Assembly: GCA_012032215.1 (NCBI GenBank)
Contig: JAAURO010000042.1
Span: 1-9,881, forward strand
From: Limnobacter sp.
GTDB lineage: Bacteria > Pseudomonadota > Gammaproteobacteria > Burkholderiales > Burkholderiaceae_B
Reading direction: 5' to 3'
Length of the DNA stretch: 9,881 nucleotides
Shown here: positions 5,885-9,881 of the stretch, one piece after another
Layout of the letters: every line of letters starts with the position of its first letter
Numbering within the stretch: position 1 is the first letter of the stretch
Notes under the pieces: model-generated
The model's input: only the letters and a program-made list of their open reading frames with translations
The model's database searches: none
Told to the model about the DNA's origin: nothing
Position numbers and translations under genes: made by a program

Positions 5885-8800
5885 TCAACCCGTTTTCAGC
5901 CAGCTTGCTTTAACCGATTTACCGGGGGCCACTACCTGAATCTGGTTGCCAAAAGCCTGAATGCTCATTCCCTGCCCGCTGGGGTCCACCACCATGGCCT
6001 GGCCTGCATTCACAATCACTTTGGCAGAGGCATAGGTGCCATCCAGGGCGCTGGTGGTTACGGTGTAGTGGCCATCGTCAATCGCAGAAAACAGGGTGGC
6101 AGCTCCGGCCAGGGGTGCATACACCTGGGCTGACCCGGTATTAAGCTCGCGTGCCACCACTTTACCGGCGGTTGCAGTGCCAGCCACCAGATTGTCTACT
6201 TCCAGCTGCTTGATTTTAGCCACTTCTGCTTCCAGGCGCTGCGCATAAACCGAGTTGGCGGCCACTTGCTCTGCGGTAAAATTTTGCGCTTTCAAGGTGG
6301 TGGGCAGCACGGTTAATTCGCTGGTAGCTTCATTGAAAGCCAGGCTGGCTTTCCAGCGGTTTTCTATGCCTTCAATGGCCAGGCGGTTTTTTTCCACGTT
6401 GCTGCCCAGCTCTACCACCACATCGTCCAGCCGCAGAATGTTTTCTTCGTTGGCGGCAATTTTCAAGGCATGATCGGCAATCGCGGTGATGTTTTTCTGT
6501 ATGGCTACATCCATGTCGTCTAGGCGGGTAGCGGTGGTTTGTTTCCAGTCTTCCAGTGCCACCACGCGTTCATCGAGTGCGTTGTGCTGGTCTTGCAAGC
6601 TGAGCAGTTTTTCTTCCTGGGTGGTTAACCGGTTTTCATAGCCATCCATGCGCACTGCCAGGCGGCCTACCCCTGCAGCAGCCAAAGCACCCAGGGCCGA
6701 GTAGTCTACGGTTAAGCGGCCAGTAGGGCTTACGGCTACCAGGTCTGGGAAAATCTGCTGCACATCCTGCGCCATAACGCCCAAGCGGGTGCCCATTTCC
6801 GGGTGCTCTATGTATTGATAGCTGTAAGCATACAGGTTGGACAGGCCGTTTAATACGTTGTCTCTATCCAGTTGGTTGATGTTGGTTTTCAGGCGACGGT
6901 CTGAAGTGATGTTGACTCCGCTGACATACAAAGCGTTGGCAATGTTAACGGTGCCATTGACATACAGTTTGGTGCTGGCATAGGTGTCGTTGCGCGCGGT
7001 GTCGCCAATCACCACCTGGTCGTTGGTGGTGGAAACAGCGATGTCTTTGTAAGTGCCGGTTGCGCCCAGCACGATGGTGTCTGAGGTAGACACCCGGGCA
7101 TGCGAGCCAATGGCAGCAGCGTAATTTAAGCCGGATGAAATGGTGCCTGCGGTGTTTTTTACATCGGTTTGGTTGCCCACTGCGGTGTTGTACTGGCCGG
7201 TAATATTTTCTTTGAAGGCCTGGTAACCCAAGGAGGTATTGCCCTTGCCGGTGGTGCTTTTGCTCATGGCTTCATTGCCCACCCCGGTGTTCTGGCTGCC
7301 CGTGATTACGCGCAAAGCCTGGTAACCCAAGCCGGTGTTGGAGTCGCCAATCGAGTTGGAATACAGGGCTTCATAACCCAAGGCCACGTTTTGTGAACCA
7401 GTGGAGTTGCTGCGCAGGGTGCTGCGGCCTACGCCCACGTTGCGTATGCCCGAGGTGTTGGACAGCAAGGATTCACGCCCCATGGCAATGATGTCGGTGG
7501 CACCTGTGGCGTTGCGCATGGCTTGGTAACCAATCACAATGTTGTCAGAGCCTGCGGTGGTGCCCAGTAAGGCATCTAAGCCAATGGCGATGTTGCTGCT
7601 GCCGGAAATGTTGGCACGCAGGGCACGGGTGCCAAAGGCCATGTTGCCGGTGCCGGTGGCGTTGTTCTCGAATACGTTGGTGCCAAAGGCGTAATTGTCG
7701 GTGCCGCTAAGCAATGCGGTGGTTACTGCTGCACGGGTAACAGGTGCACCTGCACTGATGTCGGTGCCGTTGACATAAATTGACCCGGTAATGTTAACCG
7801 TTCCGGTTACTGCCAGCACGGTGCTGGCGTAGGTGTCGTTTCGGGCGGTGCCGCCAATCACTACCTGGTCGCTGGTGCTGGATACCACACCATCTTTGTA
7901 GGTGCCAGTAGCACCCAGCACCAGGGTGTTGGAGGTGGAAACCCGGGCATATGCGCCAATGGCGGTGGCGTAATTCAAGCTGGTGAAAGAAGCACCCGCT
8001 GCGTTGCTGGTTTTGGTGGCTGTACCCAATGCGGTGTTAAAGGCACCCGTGGCGTTCTGGTTGAATGCCTGGTAGCCAAATGCGGAGTTGCCCTGCCCGG
8101 AGCTATTGGCCACCAAGGCTTGATAACCAAATGCAGACGAGTTGTTGGCGGCGTTGACCCGCAAGGACTGGTAACCGATTGCCGTGTTGCTGGAGCCTGC
8201 GCTGGCAATCGCGGAATACATAGACTCATAACCAATGGCCACGTTGTTGGAACCATCGTAGTTGCGCCGAAGGGCCTGCCTGCCAATGGCAATGTTGCCC
8301 GCACCGTTGTTGTTGGTATACAGGGTTTCAAAGCCCAAAGCCACGTTGTTGGAACCATTGCCTGCGAAATACATGGCCTGGTAGCCAATGGCCAGGTTGT
8401 CAGAAGCAAGCGTTGGAATCGAGTGTGCCTGGTAGCCAATGACAATGTTTCTGCTGCCAAAACTGTTATTCAAGGCATCGGTGCCAAAGGCCATGTTGTA
8501 GCTGCCGGCATCGGAACTCAGCGCGCCGCTTCCGAAGGCATAGTTGTGGGTGCCGCTGGTAAGCGCCGTGGTAATGGATGAGCGTGTTAACGCGGCACCA
8601 CCAGAGCTGATGTCTACCCCATTGACATACAAAGACCCGGTAATGCTGGTCACCCCATTCACGTACAGCTTGGTGTTGGCCACGGTGTCGTTGCGGCTGG
8701 CAGTGCCAATCACGATTTGGTCTGTGGTGCTGTTGCGCCCCAAGGCGATGGTGTTGTTGGTGCTGACCACAGCGTCTGAACCGATGGCAGTGGCGTAGGT

Positions 8801-9881
8801 TAACTGGGTGGTGGTGCCGGGCATGGCGTACGCGCCCAAAAAGGTGTTGTTGCTGCCCGATACGTTGGCGTTGGTGGTAACCGAGCCTGAAGTGGCATAG
8901 CCTGCGTTGCGGCCCAGGGCCACGTTGTTGGTGCCATCGGTGTTACCGCGCAAAGCCTGGTAGCCTATGCCCACTGAGCCTGTGCCGTTGCGGATGGAGC
9001 GCAGGGCATAGTTGCCCAAGGCCACAAACGAGTTGGCATTCACAGAGGCTGTGCCGTAGGCGGCTTCATGGCCTATGGCAACAAAGTCGTTTTGGTTGGC
9101 TACCGCATAGCCTGCGCTGTTGCCAATCGTGATGTTGCGGGTACCACCGTTGCTGGTGTATTGGCTTTGGTAACCAATGGCGATGTTGTCGTTGGAGTTT
9201 TGATTGCTGTAGCCGGCTTGGTAGCCCAGGCTGGTGTTGCGGTTGCCCTGAAACAACGCGGCGGAAGCATAAGAGCCCACTGCTGTGTTGTGGTGCGAGC
9301 TGTTGGTCAGCGGGTTCATGACGTTGTAGCCCACGGCGGTGTTGTCGTTGCCGTTCATCAGGGCGCTGCCCACCAGGGAGTTTTGCCCCACCACGGTGTT
9401 GCGGCTGCCGGTGGCGATGCTGGTCAAAGAGCCTGTGCCCAAGGTCAGGTTGCCGGTGCCAAAGTTGGTAACGCCATCTACGTCGGCTTTGGTCAGCGTG
9501 ACCGCACCGGTGCGGGTGTTAAAACTGGTTACGCCGCCTCCACCAGGCACAATCTGGACTCCGTTTACATACAGGTCTCCATTCAGGTTGGTCACCCCAT
9601 TCACATACAGCTTGGTATTGGCCACGGTGTCGTTGCGGGTGTCGGTGCCAATCACGATTTGGTCGGCGGTGCTGTTGCGGCCCAAGGCAATGGTGCTGTT
9701 GGTGCTGACCACGGCGTCTGAACCGATGGCAGTGGCGTAGGTTAACTGGGTGGTGGTGCCGGGCATGGCGTACGCGCCCAAAAAGGTGTTGTTGCTGCCC
9801 GATACGTTGGCGTTGGTGGTAACGGATCCGGATGTGGCATAGCCTGCATGGCGACCCAGGGCCACGTTGTTGGTGCCATCG
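5885..9881 (-). CDS. Giant YadA-head-like repeat fibre with peptidase S74 chaperone domain; 5' end off window
   Basis: At least 1331 codons are open to the right edge; an apparent start at 9865 is just an internal GTG. From N to C, blocks of 11-12 beta-roll repeats of the type NxAxGYQAL (trimeric adhesin/YadA-head style) alternate with a linker of about 65-75 residues: ATAIGS.A.VST.NT, DQ(I/V)VIG, RNDT.A.TKLYVNG. Four linkers are visible. After the first comes VTSFNTRTGAVTLTKADV, a motif common in phage tail fibres. After the last, TSDRRLK starts the S74 intramolecular chaperone with its Ser/Lys pair (Ser codon 6902-6904, Lys 6887-6889), followed by LGVMAQDVQQIFPDLV and LTVDYSALGAL. Then follow a long coiled coil (about 6360-6650), a second coil and a C-terminal beta-rich domain ending WLKTG. 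S74 domains aid trimer folding and then cut themselves off, so the product is probably a trimeric surface adhesin or tail-spike-like fibre. The export signal would be outside the window. It converges on the calpain-like gene with a 30-bp gap and no clear terminator. Confidence 0.85.
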   Translation of the reverse strand, partial: DGTNNVALGRHAGYATSGSVTTNANVSGSNNTFLGAYAMPGTTTQLTYATAIGSDAVVSTNSTIALGRNSTADQIVIGTDTRNDTVANTKLYVNGVTNLNGDLYVNGVQIVPGGGGVTSFNTRTGAVTLTKADVDGVTNFGTGNLTLGTGSLTSIATGSRNTVVGQNSLVGSALMNGNDNTAVGYNVMNPLTNSSHHNTAVGSYASAALFQGNRNTSLGYQAGYSNQNSNDNIAIGYQSQYTSNGGTRNITIGNSAGYAVANQNDFVAIGHEAAYGTASVNANSFVALGNYALRSIRNGTGSVGIGYQALRGNTDGTNNVALGRNAGYATSGSVTTNANVSGSNNTFLGAYAMPGTTTQLTYATAIGSDAVVSTNNTIALGRNSTTDQIVIGTASRNDTVANTKLYVNGVTSITGSLYVNGVDISSGGAALTRSSITTALTSGTHNYAFGSGALSSDAGSYNMAFGTDALNNSFGSRNIVIGYQAHSIPTLASDNLAIGYQAMYFAGNGSNNVALGFETLYTNNNGAGNIAIGRQALRRNYDGSNNVAIGYESMYSAIASAGSSNTAIGYQSLRVNAANNSSAFGYQALVANSSGQGNSAFGYQAFNQNATGAFNTALGTATKTSNAAGASFTSLNYATAIGAYARVSTSNTLVLGATGTYKDGVVSSTSDQVVIGGTARNDTYASTVLAVTGTVNITGSIYVNGTDISAGAPVTRAAVTTALLSGTDNYAFGTNVFENNATGTGNMAFGTRALRANISGSSNIAIGLDALLGTTAGSDNIVIGYQAMRNATGATDIIAMGRESLLSNTSGIRNVGVGRSTLRSNSTGSQNVALGYEALYSNSIGDSNTGLGYQALRVITGSQNTGVGNEAMSKSTTGKGNTSLGYQAFKENITGQYNTAVGNQTDVKNTAGTISSGLNYAAAIGSHARVSTSDTIVLGATGTYKDIAVSTTNDQVVIGDTARNDTYASTKLYVNGTVNIANALYVSGVNITSDRRLKTNINQLDRDNVLNGLSNLYAYSYQYIEHPEMGTRLGVMAQDVQQIFPDLVAVSPTGRLTVDYSALGALAAAGVGRLAVRMDGYENRLTTQEEKLLSLQDQHNALDERVVALEDWKQTTATRLDDMDVAIQKNITAIADHALKIAANEENILRLDDVVVELGSNVEKNRLAIEGIENRWKASLAFNEATSELTVLPTTLKAQNFTAEQVAANSVYAQRLEAEVAKIKQLEVDNLVAGTATAGKVVARELNTGSAQVYAPLAGAATLFSAIDDGHYTVTTSALDGTYASAKVIVNAGQAMVVDPSGQGMSIQAFGNQIQVVAPGKSVKASWLKTG
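6640..6904 (-). other. Peptidase S74 intramolecular chaperone domain of the fibre
   Basis: The domain begins with the Ser of TSDRRLK (cleavage expected just before Ser) and runs through NLYAYSYQYI, GTRLGVMAQDVQQIFPDLV and LTVDYSALGALAAAGVGRL. Cutting would release 339 residues (6904 to 5888), much longer than the S74 core of about 90 residues seen here. Confidence 0.85.
6905..7121 (-). repeat. Linker cassette 4 of the fibre
   Basis: It encodes AAAIGSHARVSTSDTIVLGA, then DQVVIGDTARNDTYASTKLY and a short ALYVSGV run directly into the S74 Ser. It is closest to the cassette at 7754-7969; matching bases lie 849 bp (283 codons) apart. Confidence 0.7.
7754..7969 (-). repeat. Linker cassette 3 of the fibre
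   Basis: It encodes ATAIGAYARVSTSNTLVLGA, a TGTYKDGVVSS insert shared with cassette 4, DQVVIGGTARNDTYAST and IYVNGTDIS. The TGTYKD insert is absent from the two cassettes to the right, so the four linkers form two subtypes. Confidence 0.7.
8647..8939 (-). repeat. Direct repeat copy 1 within the fibre (linker cassette 2 plus head repeats)
   Basis: It matches 9589-9881 at an offset of exactly 942 bp (314 codons). Bases 8772-8881 are identical to 9714-9823 (110 bp); the rest differs by scattered substitutions. It encodes the end of one head block (GRNAGYATSGSV, NNTFLGAYAMPGTTTQ) and the linker after it. Confidence 0.85.
9473..9532 (-). other. Phage-tail-fibre-type motif VTSFNTRTGAVTLTKADVDG
   Basis: A 20-residue segment after the first visible linker resembles the SFNxRxGAVxLxxxDV motif found widely in phage tail fibres. 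It occurs once in the window, between a GGGG spacer and the next block of head repeats, and hints at phage-fibre ancestry for part of the gene. Confidence 0.6.
9589..9881 (-). repeat. Direct repeat copy 2 within the fibre (linker cassette 1 plus head repeats), reaching the window edge
   Basis: This is the partner of 8647-8939. It still matches at the last base, so the repeat probably continues past the window and more modules may follow upstream in the gene. Confidence 0.85.

Noticed and set aside
5873..5888. Perfect 8-bp tandem duplication CAACTCAA at the stop of the fibre gene
   Set aside because: It is too short to be told from chance and there is no mobile element next to it.
9068..9721. 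Long plus-strand open frame (217 codons) antisense to the fibre, and similar ones at 7169-7396, 8120-8581 and 9339-9740
   Set aside because: They arise from the repeat codons of the minus-strand fibre gene: low complexity, Val/Gly/Ala-rich, with no start signals.

Overview
The window looks like a Gram-negative, probably gammaproteobacterial, chromosome segment. It holds an outer-membrane protein of the DUF1302 family, a UDP-glucuronate-epimerase-like nucleotide-sugar enzyme and a very large YadA-head/peptidase-S74 surface fibre. I cannot name the genus from the sequence.

Layout. On the left, two genes read leftward: a DUF1302 barrel protein (1460 to beyond base 1) that carries an Ig-like insert, and an NAD-dependent epimerase/dehydratase (2741 to 1582). 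Both are broken by a single-base frame error. A spacer of about 140 bp with small direct and inverted repeats separates them from a rightward block. That block has a possible 74-aa small gene starting with GTG at 2881, a good sigma70-type promoter at 3063-3090, and three overlapping open frames between 3212 and 4928. The three frames may be one alpha-helical protein of about 570 aa split by two homopolymer frame errors. The block ends with an intact calpain-family (C2) cysteine protease at 5012-5854. On the right, convergent and only 30 bp away, is the 3' end (at least 1331 codons) of a giant repetitive gene, 5885-9881. It encodes four modules of YadA-head-like beta-roll repeats, an S74 self-cleaving chaperone domain, a coiled coil and an extra C-terminal domain.

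The middle block (about 3.1-5.85 kb) is visibly more A+T rich than both flanks: hand counts of sample lines give about 42% G+C there and about 58% in the fibre gene. It contains mostly genes I do not recognise, so it looks like an accessory insert. The best candidate for a new system is the calpain-like protease together with the helical ORFan(s) just upstream, beside a large surface fibre. An effector/partner or protease/substrate relationship is inference only.

Four separate places (1436-1440, about 2065-2070, 4007-4011, 4452-4459) each read through cleanly if one base is added, three of them in homopolymer runs. This pattern could be systematic homopolymer under-calling in the assembly, pseudogene decay, or (for the A8 run) slippage. 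It matters for every gene model between 1 and 4928.
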